Source of the DNA: Variovorax sp. OK212
GTDB taxonomy: Bacteria; Pseudomonadota; Gammaproteobacteria; Burkholderiales; Burkholderiaceae_C
Reading direction: 5' to 3'
DNA length: 64,000 bases
Assembly (NCBI RefSeq): GCF_900112425.1
Contig: NZ_FOLP01000004.1
Span: 186,001 to 250,000, forward strand
Position 1 is the stretch's first letter. Each line of letters begins with the position of its first letter. The notes beneath the pieces were generated by a model that saw nothing but the letters and a program-made list of their open reading frames with translations, made no database searches and had not been told where the DNA came from. Position numbers and translations under genes: made by a program. Of the stretch, positions 37,589 to 46,187 are shown in pieces.

Positions 37589-38992
37589 TCATGTGCCGCT
37601 CCCTTCGGCCGGCACGAGCCGGATCGGAATCGGCTTGATCGGCGCCTGCCCGCGCAGCCGGCCGACCTGCTGCAGCGGCTGCTGCGTGGCATGCGCGAGG
37701 ATCTCGGCCGCGGCCACGCCGCACATGCGGCCCTGGCAGCGGCCCATGCCCACGCGCGACAGCGCCTTGAGCCGGTTCATCTCGTTCGCGCCGTTCACGG
37801 CCACGGTCTGGCGCAAGGTGCCCGCGGTCACGTTCTCGCAGCGGCAGACCACGAGGTCGTCGGGCGCGTGCGCGGCCCAGTCCTGCGGCACCGGGAAGGC
37901 GCGCTCCAGGCCACGGCGAAAGCCCGTGAGCCTGTCGAGCCGGCGTTCGAGTTGCGCCGCGCGCGCGGTGTCGATCGCGACGCCGTTGTCCGCGAGCAGC
38001 GCCAGTGCCGCGCGCTCGCCGGCCCATTCGGCCGCGTCCGCGCCCATGATGCCGGCGCCATCGCCCGCGAGGTACACGCCCGGCACGCTCGCGCGGCCCG
38101 CCGCGTCGCGCACCGGCAGGTGCGCGCGGTGCATGGGCGCGTAGTCGAAGCGGCAGCCGAGCAGGTCGGCCAGTTGCGTCTCGGAGCGCAGCGCGTAGCC
38201 GAAGCCGATGGCGTCGCAGGCCAGCGTGCGTTCGGCGTTGCCGTCCTGCCAGGCCACCCCGGTCACGCGGCTCTGCGCGTCGTCGCCGAGCACGCGCAAC
38301 GGCCGCACGCCGCTGTGCAGCGCCACGCCGTGCGCGCGCAGCCAGCCGACGTAGTACACGCCCTTGGCGAACACCGCGGGTTGCGTGAGCATCGCGGGCG
38401 TGGCGGCGATCTGGTCCGCAAGGCGCGCGGTGTCGAGCACCGCGGCCACGTCCACGCCGGTCTTCGCATACTGGTAGGCCACCAGGTACAGCAGCGGCCC
38501 GGTGCCCATGAACACCACGCGCCGCCCGATGGCGCAGCCCTGGAACTTGAGCGCCACCTGCGCGCCGCCCAGCGTGTAGACGCCGGGCAGCGTCCAGCCC
38601 GGCACCGGCAGCACGCGGTCGGTGGCGCCGGTGGCCACGACCAGGTGGCTGTAGGGCACCTGGCGGGTGGCTTGCGTGGGGCCGTGCATCACGTCGAGCT
38701 GGCCGTCCTGCGCGTTCCACACGAGGCTGTCGGGGTGGTGTTCGATGCGCCCGCGCAGGCCGTCGAAGGCCGCGTGCAGCGCATCGGCGCGCTTCGACTC
38801 GAAGCCGTAGAGCGTCTTCGCGGTGCGCTGCGCCAGGCCCGCGGGCGGGCGGCGGTAGATCTGGCCGCCGGCGCGCGGCGCCTCGTCGATCACCACGGGC
38901 CGCAGGCCGTGCGCCACCAGCGTCTGCGCGGCGCGCACGCCGGCCGGGCCGGCGCCCACGATCACGGGACGGAGTTCGCTTGCAGCGGTCAT
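37589..38992 (-). CDS. Flavin dehydrogenase alpha subunit with BFD-like [2Fe-2S] domain (OoxA/HcnB-like)
   Basis: 467 residues. N-terminal FAD fold VIVGAGPAGVRAAQTL, central NADH-type fold (VVFMGTGPLLYLVAYQYAKTG), FAD-binding AGDGAGIMG, then a BFD-like C-terminal module with four cysteines (VVCRCENVTAGTL ... GRCQGRMCG) for a [2Fe-2S] cluster. This layout defines the alpha subunit of heterotrimeric opine/hydroxyproline dehydrogenases. Start at 38992 overlaps the stop of the ferredoxin-like subunit by ATGA. Longer open frame upstream is shadow of that gene and the permease. Confidence 0.92.
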   Translation of the reverse strand: MTAASELRPVIVGAGPAGVRAAQTLVAHGLRPVVIDEAPRAGGQIYRRPPAGLAQRTAKTLYGFESKRADALHAAFDGLRGRIEHHPDSLVWNAQDGQLDVMHGPTQATRQVPYSHLVVATGATDRVLPVPGWTLPGVYTLGGAQVALKFQGCAIGRRVVFMGTGPLLYLVAYQYAKTGVDVAAVLDTARLADQIAATPAMLTQPAVFAKGVYYVGWLRAHGVALHSGVRPLRVLGDDAQSRVTGVAWQDGNAERTLACDAIGFGYALRSETQLADLLGCRFDYAPMHRAHLPVRDAAGRASVPGVYLAGDGAGIMGADAAEWAGERAALALLADNGVAIDTARAAQLERRLDRLTGFRRGLERAFPVPQDWAAHAPDDLVVCRCENVTAGTLRQTVAVNGANEMNRLKALSRVGMGRCQGRMCGVAAAEILAHATQQPLQQVGRLRGQAPIKPIPIRLVPAEGSGT

Positions 38993-39294
38993 GCGCCGTT
39001 CTTTCCGGTGACCAGCGCCATGCCGGGCGCGATGAAGGTCGAGCAGGCGCGCAGCCGTTCGCCTTCGGCGGTGGCGATCCAGCAGTCCTGGCAGGCGCCC
39101 ATCATGCAGAAGCCCGCGCGCGGCAGGCCGCTGAATTCGTTGCGCCGCAGCTGGCCGCATTGGGTGAGCACGGCGGTCAGCACGGTGTCGCCGGCCAGGG
39201 CGCTGGCCGGTGCGCCGTCGAGCGTGAAGGGCACGGCGTCGCGCCCGGTGGTCTCGGCCACGCGGTGCAGCAAGGCAGGGGAGGTCTTCGTCAT
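38989..39294 (-). CDS. Flavin dehydrogenase gamma subunit, (2Fe-2S)-binding protein (HcnA-like)
   Basis: 101-residue plant-ferredoxin-like protein. Cluster cysteines C63, C68, C71 and C84 in GFCMMGACQDCW and RACS. A further Cys at 46 precedes RRNEFSGLPRAG. Gene starts directly after the permease stop (adjacent, no gap) and overlaps the alpha subunit by ATGA, so all three subunits are coupled. Passes electrons between the two flavins and on to the respiratory chain (by homology). Confidence 0.9.
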   Translation of the reverse strand: MTKTSPALLHRVAETTGRDAVPFTLDGAPASALAGDTVLTAVLTQCGQLRRNEFSGLPRAGFCMMGACQDCWIATAEGERLRACSTFIAPGMALVTGKNGA

Positions 39295-40089
39295 CTATCT
39301 GCGCCCCACCAGCACGCGGTCCAGGCCGTACACGCGGTCGAGCACGATCATTGCCGCGGCCGTCACCGCCACCATCAGCGCCGACACGGCCGCCATCAGC
39401 GGATCGATCGACTCGGTTGCGTACATGTACATGCGCACCGGCAGCGTCACCGTGCTGGGCGAAGTCACGAAGATCGACATCGTCACTTCGTCGAAGCTGT
39501 TGATGAACGACAGCAGCCAGCCGCCCGTGACGCCCGGCAGGATCATCGGCAGCGTGATGCGGCGGAACACCGTGGCCTGGCTCGCGCCCAAGGAGAGTGC
39601 GGCCTGCTCGGCGCTGCGGTCGAAGCCCACCAGCGCCGCCACCACCAGCCGCAGCGTGTACGGCGTGACGATGAGCGCGTGCGCCATCACCAGCCAGGCG
39701 AAGCTGCCCGTGCCGCCGACCAGCGCGAACAGCCGCAGCAGCGCCACGCCCAGCACCAGGTGCGGCACGATCAGCGGCGACAGGAACAGTCCGTTGAGAA
39801 AGTCGCGCCCCGGGAACTCGTAGCGCGTGATCGCCATGCCGGCCGGCACCGCCAGCAGCGTGGCGATGGTGGCCGAGCTCAGCGCGAGCCACAGGCTGTT
39901 CCAGAACGACTGCATGAAGTCGGGGTGCGCGAACACCGCCTTGAACCAGCGCAGCGAGAAGTGGGTGGTCGGAATGGTCAGCGTGTTCTCGGGCGTGAAC
40001 GCCACGATGCACACCACCACCAGCGGTGCCAGCATGAAGACGATGACGAGCGCGTTGAACGCGAGCGCGATGGGGCCGTTCTTGTTCAT
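39295..40089 (-). CDS. PotC-type ABC transporter permease
   Basis: 264 residues, six hydrophobic segments, with the EAA loop readable as EQAALSLGASQATVFRRITLPMILPG. N terminus MNKNGPIALAFNALVIVFMLAPLVVVCIVAFTP is typical for PotC-like permeases of the polyamine/opine group. Four bases after the partner permease, directly abutting the ferredoxin-like subunit gene. Confidence 0.94.
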   Translation of the reverse strand: MNKNGPIALAFNALVIVFMLAPLVVVCIVAFTPENTLTIPTTHFSLRWFKAVFAHPDFMQSFWNSLWLALSSATIATLLAVPAGMAITRYEFPGRDFLNGLFLSPLIVPHLVLGVALLRLFALVGGTGSFAWLVMAHALIVTPYTLRLVVAALVGFDRSAEQAALSLGASQATVFRRITLPMILPGVTGGWLLSFINSFDEVTMSIFVTSPSTVTLPVRMYMYATESIDPLMAAVSALMVAVTAAAMIVLDRVYGLDRVLVGRR

Positions 40090-40093
40090 CGCT

Positions 40094-40954
40094 TCAGCCC
40101 AGCGCTTTCTTGTAGCGGCCTTCTACGAGGCGGTTGTAGCTCAGCATCACGACCAGGTTGGCCACCAGCAACACCAGCGCCACCGCGGCGCCCAGCGGCC
40201 AGTTGAGTTCGCTCAAATATTCGTCGTAGACGATGGTCGCGACCATCTTGAGCCGGCGCCCGCCCAGCAGGCCCGGAATCGCGAACGAACTCGCGGCCAG
40301 GCCGAACACGATCAGGCTGCCCGAGAGAATGCCCGGCATCACCTGCGGCAGCACGATGCGCCGCAGCGTGGTGAAGGGCGTGGCGTTGAGCGACAGGGCC
40401 GCGTTCTCCACGCCGGGGTCGAGCTTCTGCAGCGAGGTCCACACCGGAATCACCATGAAGGGCAGCATCACGTGCACCAGCGCAATGACCACCGCCGCGT
40501 TGGTGTAGAGGATCTTCACCGGGCCGATGCCCACCAGCTGCAGCAGGCCGTTCACCGCGCCCTCGGGCCCGAGCAGCATGCTCCAGCCGAAGGCCCGCAC
40601 CACCACCGACACCAGCAGCGGCGCCAGCACCACCAGCAGCAGCACCGAGCGCCACGGGTTGCGCATGCGGCTGAGCACATAGGCCTCGGGCGCGCCGACC
40701 AGCACGCAGATCAGCGTGACCAGGCCCGAGACCCAGAAGGTGCGCCAGAAGATGCCCAGGTAGTACGAGTCGGAGAACACCAGCGCGTAGTGCTCGAGCG
40801 TGAACTCGCCGGCCTTCGGGCCCGTGGCCGGGTCGTACACGTTGAACGACAGCACCGCGGTGAGCAGCAGCGGCACCACCAGCAGCGCGGTGAACAGCAG
40901 CAGCGCGGGGCCGGAGAGCCACCACGGGGTGGCCTTGTTCTGCAAGGTGCTCAT
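40094..40954 (-). CDS. PotB-type ABC transporter permease
   Basis: 286 residues, six hydrophobic segments, EAA loop ENAALSLNATPFTTLRRIVLPQVMPG. The start at 40954 overlaps the ATPase stop by ATGA, so ATPase and permease are coupled. Pairs with the 39295-40089 permease. Longer upstream frame is shadow of the ATPase gene. Confidence 0.94.
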   Translation of the reverse strand: MSTLQNKATPWWLSGPALLLFTALLVVPLLLTAVLSFNVYDPATGPKAGEFTLEHYALVFSDSYYLGIFWRTFWVSGLVTLICVLVGAPEAYVLSRMRNPWRSVLLLVVLAPLLVSVVVRAFGWSMLLGPEGAVNGLLQLVGIGPVKILYTNAAVVIALVHVMLPFMVIPVWTSLQKLDPGVENAALSLNATPFTTLRRIVLPQVMPGILSGSLIVFGLAASSFAIPGLLGGRRLKMVATIVYDEYLSELNWPLGAAVALVLLVANLVVMLSYNRLVEGRYKKALG

Positions 40955-42033
40955 GCGGCAACCGCCTTGGCCGCGCCGGCGTCCGCCGGCAGCAGCCGCA
41001 TGCAGTGCGCGGGCCAGTCGATGCCGGTGCGCGCGCCTTCTTCCAGCGCGTCGCGCCCGTCGTTGGGGCTGAGCACCGTGAGGTCGCCCACGGGCGTGGC
41101 CACGCGGTAGAGCCACTGGCTGCCGAGGAAGAAGCGCTCCTGCACCTCGCCGTCGAGCCGGCCGCGGCCCGGCGCCACCAGCTGCAGCTTTTCGGGCCGC
41201 ACGCTCAGCAGCGCCGCGGCGTCGACGCTGAAGCCGGTGTCGTCCACGTCGAGCGACAGCGCGCCCACTTCCACGCAGGTGCGCGTGGCGCCGCTGCCGG
41301 ACACGCGGCAGTCCAGCAGGTTGGCCTTGCCCACGAAGGTGGAGATGAAGCGCGTGCTCGGGTGTTCGTACACGCGCTGCGGATGGTCGATCTGCGTGGC
41401 GCAGCCGCCTTCCATCACCACCACGCGGTCGCTGATGGACATGGCCTCGCTCTGGTCGTGCGTGACCATCACCGTGGTGGTGCCCACCTTGCGCTGGATC
41501 TGGCGCAGCTCGAACTGCATCTCTTCGCGCAGCTTGGCGTCCAGGTTGGACAGCGGCTCGTCCAGCAGCAGCACCGGCGGCTCGATCACCAGCGCGCGGG
41601 CCAGCGCCACGCGCTGCCGCTGGCCGCCCGAGAGCTCGCGCGGGTAGCGCGCGGCGTGCGCCTCCAGGTGCACCAGCGCCAGCGCCTGCTTCACGCGTTC
41701 GGTGCGCTCGGCCTTGGGCATCTTGCGCATCTCCAGGCCGAAGCTCACGTTGTCGGCCACCGTCATGTGCGGGAACAGCGCGTAGGTCTGGAACACGATG
41801 CCCAGGCCGCGCGTGTTGGCCTTGGCGTGCGTGATGTCCTTGCCCGCAAGTTCGATGCGCCCGCTGCTCACGGCCTCGAAGCCCGCAATCATCTGCAGCG
41901 TGGTGGTCTTGCCGCAGCCCGACGGGCCGAGCAGCGAGACGAACTCGCCTTTTTCCACCGTGAGGTTCATGGCCGAGACCGCGCGGGTGGTGCCGTAGAA
42001 CTTGGTCACGTCGGTGAGCCGGAGGAATGACAT
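40951..42033 (-). CDS. PotA-type ABC transporter ATPase
   Basis: 360 residues from MSFLRLTDVTKFYG. Walker A GPSGCGKT, Q-loop FQTYALF, signature LSGGQRQRVALARAL, Walker B LLLDEPLSNLDA, switch VTHDQ; C-terminal TOBE domain (from about 285). First gene of the operon: ATPase, permease, permease, gamma, alpha, beta, binding protein. The open frame reaches 42102 but the shorter start fits family N termini. Divergent from an IclR gene 218 bases away. Confidence 0.95.
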   Translation of the reverse strand: MSFLRLTDVTKFYGTTRAVSAMNLTVEKGEFVSLLGPSGCGKTTTLQMIAGFEAVSSGRIELAGKDITHAKANTRGLGIVFQTYALFPHMTVADNVSFGLEMRKMPKAERTERVKQALALVHLEAHAARYPRELSGGQRQRVALARALVIEPPVLLLDEPLSNLDAKLREEMQFELRQIQRKVGTTTVMVTHDQSEAMSISDRVVVMEGGCATQIDHPQRVYEHPSTRFISTFVGKANLLDCRVSGSGATRTCVEVGALSLDVDDTGFSVDAAALLSVRPEKLQLVAPGRGRLDGEVQERFFLGSQWLYRVATPVGDLTVLSPNDGRDALEEGARTGIDWPAHCMRLLPADAGAAKAVAA

Positions 42034-42160
42034 GGAACGGTGCCTTTCTGCGGGGGCGAAAAGAGGGCTGGAGGCACCACGGTTCATCTTGGTGCGGGCC
42101 ATGGACGGCTGGCTGCTTTCGATTCACTCTATTGCAACGATTGCGCCAGATCGCCTCGGG

Positions 42161-42209
42161 TATTCCATTAATCAGAATCTTTCTTCAATTTATTCCGTTC
42201 AATGGAATA
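42161..42209. promoter_or_regulatory. Candidate IclR operators of the dehydrogenase/importer operon
   Basis: A/T-rich spacer with TATTCC at 42161 and 42191, and an inverted GGAATA at 42204-42209 making TATTCC-N7-GGAATA (42191-42209). The repeated TATTCC half-sites, 30 bases apart, lie between divergent genes and suit an IclR dimer pair. Confidence 0.6.
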
Positions 42210-42251
42210 TGATGACCTGAAACAATGGATCTGATTCTGCAGGAGCAAGGT

Positions 42252-43136
42252 ATGGAAAGCACTTTGGCGAACACCCCGGCGAGCACCCCGGCCACGGCGG
42301 CGTCCAGCGGCGGCGTGCCGCGCGTGTTTTCGGTGATCCGCGCGCTCGGCGCGGTGCAGGCCGAGGGCGGCCGCGTGACCCAGATCGCGCGGTCGGTGGG
42401 CCTCACCCAGGCCACCACGCACCGTTTGCTGCAGTCGCTCATGGCCGAGGGCATGGTCGAGCAGGACGAGCGCAGCAAGCTCTACCGCCTGAGCATCGAC
42501 TTCTTCGCGCTCGCGGCCAGCGCGGGCAACCCCGGCGACCTGCGCTCCATCTGCCGCCCGGTGCTGCTGCGGCTGTGCGCGAGCCTGGGCGACAGCATCT
42601 TCCTATTGGCGCGCAGCGGCTTCGACGCCATCTGCCTGGACCGCAGCGAGGGGCCGTTTCCGATCCGCTCGTTCACCGGCGACATCGGCGGGCGCATTGC
42701 GCTGGGCGTGGGGCAGGGCGCGCTGGCCATCCTGGCGTTCCTGCCCGAGGCCGAGCGCGAGGAAGTGATCCGCTTCAACCTGTCGCGGGTGCGCGAGTAC
42801 GGCGTGTACGACGAGGTCTACCTGCGCACCGAGATCGAGCGCGTGCGCCAGAACGGCTATGCGGGGCGCAACACCGGCCTGCTCGAAGGCATGGCCGGCG
42901 TGGCCGTGCCGATCCTCGACCGCGAAGGGCGCGCCGTGGCGGCGCTGAGCGTGGGCACCATCGCCGACCGGCTCAACGCCGACCGCATGCCGACGGTGGT
43001 CGACCTGCTCAAGCGCGAGGCGGCGGCCATCGGGCCGAGGATCAACCCGTTCGATGCGACGCTGCGGCGGCCCGCGCAGAGCCTCGCGGGCTCGCCGGCG
43101 GCGCAGCGGATCAGCCTGCCGGACGCGCCGGCCTGA
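42252..43136 (+). CDS. IclR-family regulator of the amine dehydrogenase/importer operon
   Basis: 294 residues from the ATG at 42252, which has AGGAG seven bases before it; an ATG at 42225 lacks such a site. Winged helix-turn-helix about 20-85 (VPRVFSVIRALGAVQAEGGRVTQIARSVGLTQATTHRLLQ) and IclR effector domain (about 95-270, with GVAVPILDREGRAVAALSVGTIADR). Divergent from the PotABCD-flavin dehydrogenase operon, presumably its regulator. Confidence 0.92.
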   Translation: MESTLANTPASTPATAASSGGVPRVFSVIRALGAVQAEGGRVTQIARSVGLTQATTHRLLQSLMAEGMVEQDERSKLYRLSIDFFALAASAGNPGDLRSICRPVLLRLCASLGDSIFLLARSGFDAICLDRSEGPFPIRSFTGDIGGRIALGVGQGALAILAFLPEAEREEVIRFNLSRVREYGVYDEVYLRTEIERVRQNGYAGRNTGLLEGMAGVAVPILDREGRAVAALSVGTIADRLNADRMPTVVDLLKREAAAIGPRINPFDATLRRPAQSLAGSPAAQRISLPDAPA

Positions 43137-43155
43137 ATTTCGACCGAAAGGCCGG

Positions 43156-43428
43156 CTACGCGTCGAAGAAGGCCAGCTTGCGTGCGCGCGGCAGCGCCTT
43201 GAGCCTGATCTCCGCCCGCAGCGCGGCGCCCTTGTCGGGGTACTCGCGGGCCGCCAGCACGCGCAGCGGTGGCCGCGCGCGCGTGAACTTGGCGCCGAGT
43301 CCGAAGACATGCTGGAAGAAGCGCTGCTCCACGTCGAGCGCGATGCCCGCGTAGTACACGCCGCCTTCGCATTCCAGCAGGTAGAGCCAGTAGGGCTTGG
43401 GCGATAGGTCGGGCGGGGTTCGGGGCAC
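43156..43428 (-). CDS. GIY-YIG nuclease-like protein
   Basis: About 90 residues from a GTG at 43428 (PRTPPDLSPKPYWLYLLECEG); ATG starts at 43473 and 43512 are possible but add non-family residues. Single GIY-YIG domain of the UPF0213/YhbQ type: YWLYLLECEGGVYYAGIALDVEQRFFQH with the Tyr pair and Arg, and the ALRAEIRLKALPRARK helix. Role of this family in cells is unclear; some cut branched or single-stranded DNA. Confidence 0.8.
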   Translation of the reverse strand: MPRTPPDLSPKPYWLYLLECEGGVYYAGIALDVEQRFFQHVFGLGAKFTRARPPLRVLAAREYPDKGAALRAEIRLKALPRARKLAFFDA

Positions 43429-43632
43429 GTGCCGATTGTGCAGGGGGCCTGTGGGTGGCCTGTGGGCCGCCATGCATCGTGCGTTGAACGAAGATGTGAC
43501 CCCGTAGTTCATTCGCCAAACGCATCAAGTCCTTCCATATTTTCACTAGGCAAGCGCGCGGGATTCGCTGATATTGGCCGGGTCCCGCACCCCCTTTGCC
43601 TTCTTGTTCCACCTCCTTCCCGGAGCGCGTCC

Positions 43633-45171
43633 ATGTCCGAAGCCCACACCTCCCTTCCCGTAGCCACCGAAGTCGCACAGCTGCTCGAGCGCCTCGGCGT
43701 GCCCCGTGCCGCCCATACCGGCGGCGAGCTGACGGTGCGCTCGCCGGTCACCGGCGAGGTGGTCGCGCAGGTGCCGCAAACCTCGCCGGCGGACGCCACC
43801 GCCGCCATCGGCCGCGCGCACGACGCGTACAAGGCCTGGCGCAACGTGCCGGCCCCGCGCCGCGGCGAGCTGGTGCGCCTGCTGGGCGAAGAGCTGCGCG
43901 CCGCCAAGGCCGACCTGGGCCGCCTGGTCACGCTGGAGGCCGGCAAGATCCCGTCCGAAGGCGCGGGCGAGGTGCAGGAAATGATCGACATCTGCGACTT
44001 CGCGGTCGGCCTGTCGCGCCAGCTCTACGGCCTCACGCTGGCCACCGAGCGCGCCGAGCACCGCATGATGGAAACCTGGCATCCGCTGGGCGTGTGCGGC
44101 GTGATCTCGGCCTTCAACTTCCCCGTGGCTGTGTGGTCGTGGAACGCCGCGCTGGCACTGGTGTGCGGTGACTCGGTGGTGTGGAAGCCTTCCGAGAAGA
44201 CCCCGCTCACGGCGCTGGCCGTGCATGCCATCGCGCAGCGCGCCATCGCGCGTTTCGGCGACGCGCCCGAGGGCTTGCTGGGCCTGCTGCTGGGCCAGCG
44301 CGACATCGGCGAGGTGCTGGTGGACGACCACCGCGTGCCGATTCTCTCGGCCACCGGCTCGACCGCCATGGGCCGCCAGGTGGGGCCGAAGCTGGCCGCG
44401 CGCTTCGCTCGCGCCATTCTCGAGCTGGGCGGCAACAACGCCGCCATCGTCACGCCCTCGGCTGACCTCGACCTCACGCTGCGCGGCATCGCCTTCGCGG
44501 CCATGGGCACGGCCGGCCAGCGCTGCACCACGCTGCGCCGCCTGTTTGTGCACGACAGCGTGTACGACGCGCTGGTGCCCAAGCTGGCCAAGGTCTACGG
44601 CAACGTGCAGGTCGGCGACCCGCGCGCGGCCGGCACGCTGGTCGGCCCGCTGATCGACCGCGCGGCCTTCGACGGCATGCAGAAGGCGCTGGGCGAAAGC
44701 CGCGAGATCGGCGCCACGGTGCATGGCGGCCAGCGCGTGGAGGGCATCGGCACGAACGACGCCTTCTACGTGCGCCCCGCGCTGGTGGAACTGAAGTCGC
44801 ACGACGGCCCGGTGCTGCGCGAAACCTTCGCGCCCATCCTGTACGTGGTGCGCTACGGCACGCTGGACGAAGCCATCGAGTGGCACAACGCGGTGGGCGC
44901 GGGCCTGTCGTCGTCGATCTTCACGCTGAACGTGCGCGAGGCCGAGCGCTTCATGTCGAGCGCGGGCTCCGACTGCGGCATTGCCAACGTCAACATCGGC
45001 CCGAGCGGCGCTGAAATCGGCGGTGCCTTCGGTGGCGAGAAGGAAACCGGCGGCGGCCGCGAAGCCGGCTCCGACAGCTGGAAGGCGTACATGCGCCGCG
45101 CCACCAACACCATCAACTATTCGACCGCGTTGCCCTTGGCCCAAGGCGTGACCTTCGACATCGGCGACTGA
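43633..45171 (+). CDS. ALDH7-family aldehyde dehydrogenase (AmaB/aminoadipate-semialdehyde dehydrogenase-like)
   Basis: 512 residues. NAD-binding region GVISAFNFPVAVWSWNAALALVCGDSVVWKPSEKTP, catalytic base in LELGGNNA, catalytic C298 in GTAGQRCTTLRR, and the ALDH7 hallmark IGGAFGGEKETGGGREAGSDSWKAYMRR near the end. ALDH7 enzymes oxidise alpha-aminoadipate semialdehyde in lysine/pipecolate breakdown. Start 43633 (MSEAHTSLP) is the natural N terminus; the frame is open upstream but without good starts. Followed by an amino-acid-binding protein and an aminotransferase on the same strand, which fits an amino-acid catabolic cluster. Confidence 0.92.
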   Translation: MSEAHTSLPVATEVAQLLERLGVPRAAHTGGELTVRSPVTGEVVAQVPQTSPADATAAIGRAHDAYKAWRNVPAPRRGELVRLLGEELRAAKADLGRLVTLEAGKIPSEGAGEVQEMIDICDFAVGLSRQLYGLTLATERAEHRMMETWHPLGVCGVISAFNFPVAVWSWNAALALVCGDSVVWKPSEKTPLTALAVHAIAQRAIARFGDAPEGLLGLLLGQRDIGEVLVDDHRVPILSATGSTAMGRQVGPKLAARFARAILELGGNNAAIVTPSADLDLTLRGIAFAAMGTAGQRCTTLRRLFVHDSVYDALVPKLAKVYGNVQVGDPRAAGTLVGPLIDRAAFDGMQKALGESREIGATVHGGQRVEGIGTNDAFYVRPALVELKSHDGPVLRETFAPILYVVRYGTLDEAIEWHNAVGAGLSSSIFTLNVREAERFMSSAGSDCGIANVNIGPSGAEIGGAFGGEKETGGGREAGSDSWKAYMRRATNTINYSTALPLAQGVTFDIGD

Positions 45172-45278
45172 TCGCCTTCCCGGTTCGCCCGAACCCGCCG
45201 CGCGGCACTGTGCCGCGGTGGCGGGCGGGCGGCCGCATGCATTCACGCAACCAGAACCATAACCAGGAGACAGAGAAC

Positions 45279-46187
45279 ATGAACATTCCCTTCAAGACCG
45301 CCGCAACGACCGGCATTGCCGCCGCGCTGCTCGCGCTCGCCTTCGGCGCCACCGCGCAGACCGCCACCGGCACGCTCGACAAGATCAAGACCAGCGGCAA
45401 GGTGGTGCTCGGCGTGCGCGAAGCCTCGCCGCCCATGGCCTACATGCTGGGCGCCGGCGAGAAGTACGTGGGCTACCACGTGGAGCTGTGCGAGCGCGTG
45501 CTGAAGGACATCGCGCCGCAGGCCAAGCTCGAGTACATGGCCGTCACGGCGCAGAACACCATTCCGCTGGTGCAGAACGGCACGCTGGACATCGGCTGCG
45601 GCCCCACCACCAACAACACCGCGCGCCAGCAGCAGGTGGCCTTTGCGCTCACCACGTACGTGAGCGAAGTGCGCATGGCCACCAAGGTCGACTCGGGCAT
45701 CACCACGCTGGAGCAGCTCGCGGGCCGCAACGTGTCGGCATCGACCGGCACCACCGCCGTGCAGCTGCTGCGCAAGCGCGAGCGCGCGCAGAACGTGTCT
45801 TACAACACCATGCTGGGCAAGGACCACCTCGAGAGCTTCCTGCTGATGGAGTCGGGCCGCGCCGATGCCTTCGTGCTCGACGACAACCTGCTGGCCGGCA
45901 TCATCGCCAACTCGAAGAGCCCCGCGTCGTACCGCATCGTGGGCGAGGCGCTGGGTTCCGAGCCCATCGCGCTGCTGTTCCGCAAGGACGACCCGGCCTT
46001 CAAGGCCGCGGTGGACGACTCGCTGCGCCGCATGATGAAGAACGGCGACCTGGAAAAGATCTACACCAAGTGGTTCGTGGCGGCCATTCCGCCGAAGAAC
46101 ACCAGCCTGAACCTGCCGATGAGCCCGGCGCTCAAGCAGCTGATGGCCGAGCCCAACGACAAGCCGCTGGAAGCCTACGCCAAGTGA
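45279..46187 (+). CDS. Amino-acid ABC transporter periplasmic binding protein
   Basis: 302 residues, signal peptide cut near GATAQ (about 26). Family 3 amino-acid-binding fold (GKVVLGVREASPPMAYML, YHVELCERVLKDI, TLDIGCGPTTNNTARQQQVAFALTTY). AGGAGA lies 10 bases before ATG. Glutamate/aspartate-type. No permease or ATPase genes are adjacent, so it depends on a transporter encoded elsewhere or acts as a sensor. The stop overlaps the aminotransferase start (GTGA). Confidence 0.92.
   Translation: MNIPFKTAATTGIAAALLALAFGATAQTATGTLDKIKTSGKVVLGVREASPPMAYMLGAGEKYVGYHVELCERVLKDIAPQAKLEYMAVTAQNTIPLVQNGTLDIGCGPTTNNTARQQQVAFALTTYVSEVRMATKVDSGITTLEQLAGRNVSASTGTTAVQLLRKRERAQNVSYNTMLGKDHLESFLLMESGRADAFVLDDNLLAGIIANSKSPASYRIVGEALGSEPIALLFRKDDPAFKAAVDDSLRRMMKNGDLEKIYTKWFVAAIPPKNTSLNLPMSPALKQLMAEPNDKPLEAYAK

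Noticed and set aside
36316-39294. Naming the flavin genes hcnABC (hydrogen cyanide synthase)
   Set aside because: Gene order differs and an importer is in the same operon; opine or hydroxyproline dehydrogenase type is at least as likely, so no symbol was given.
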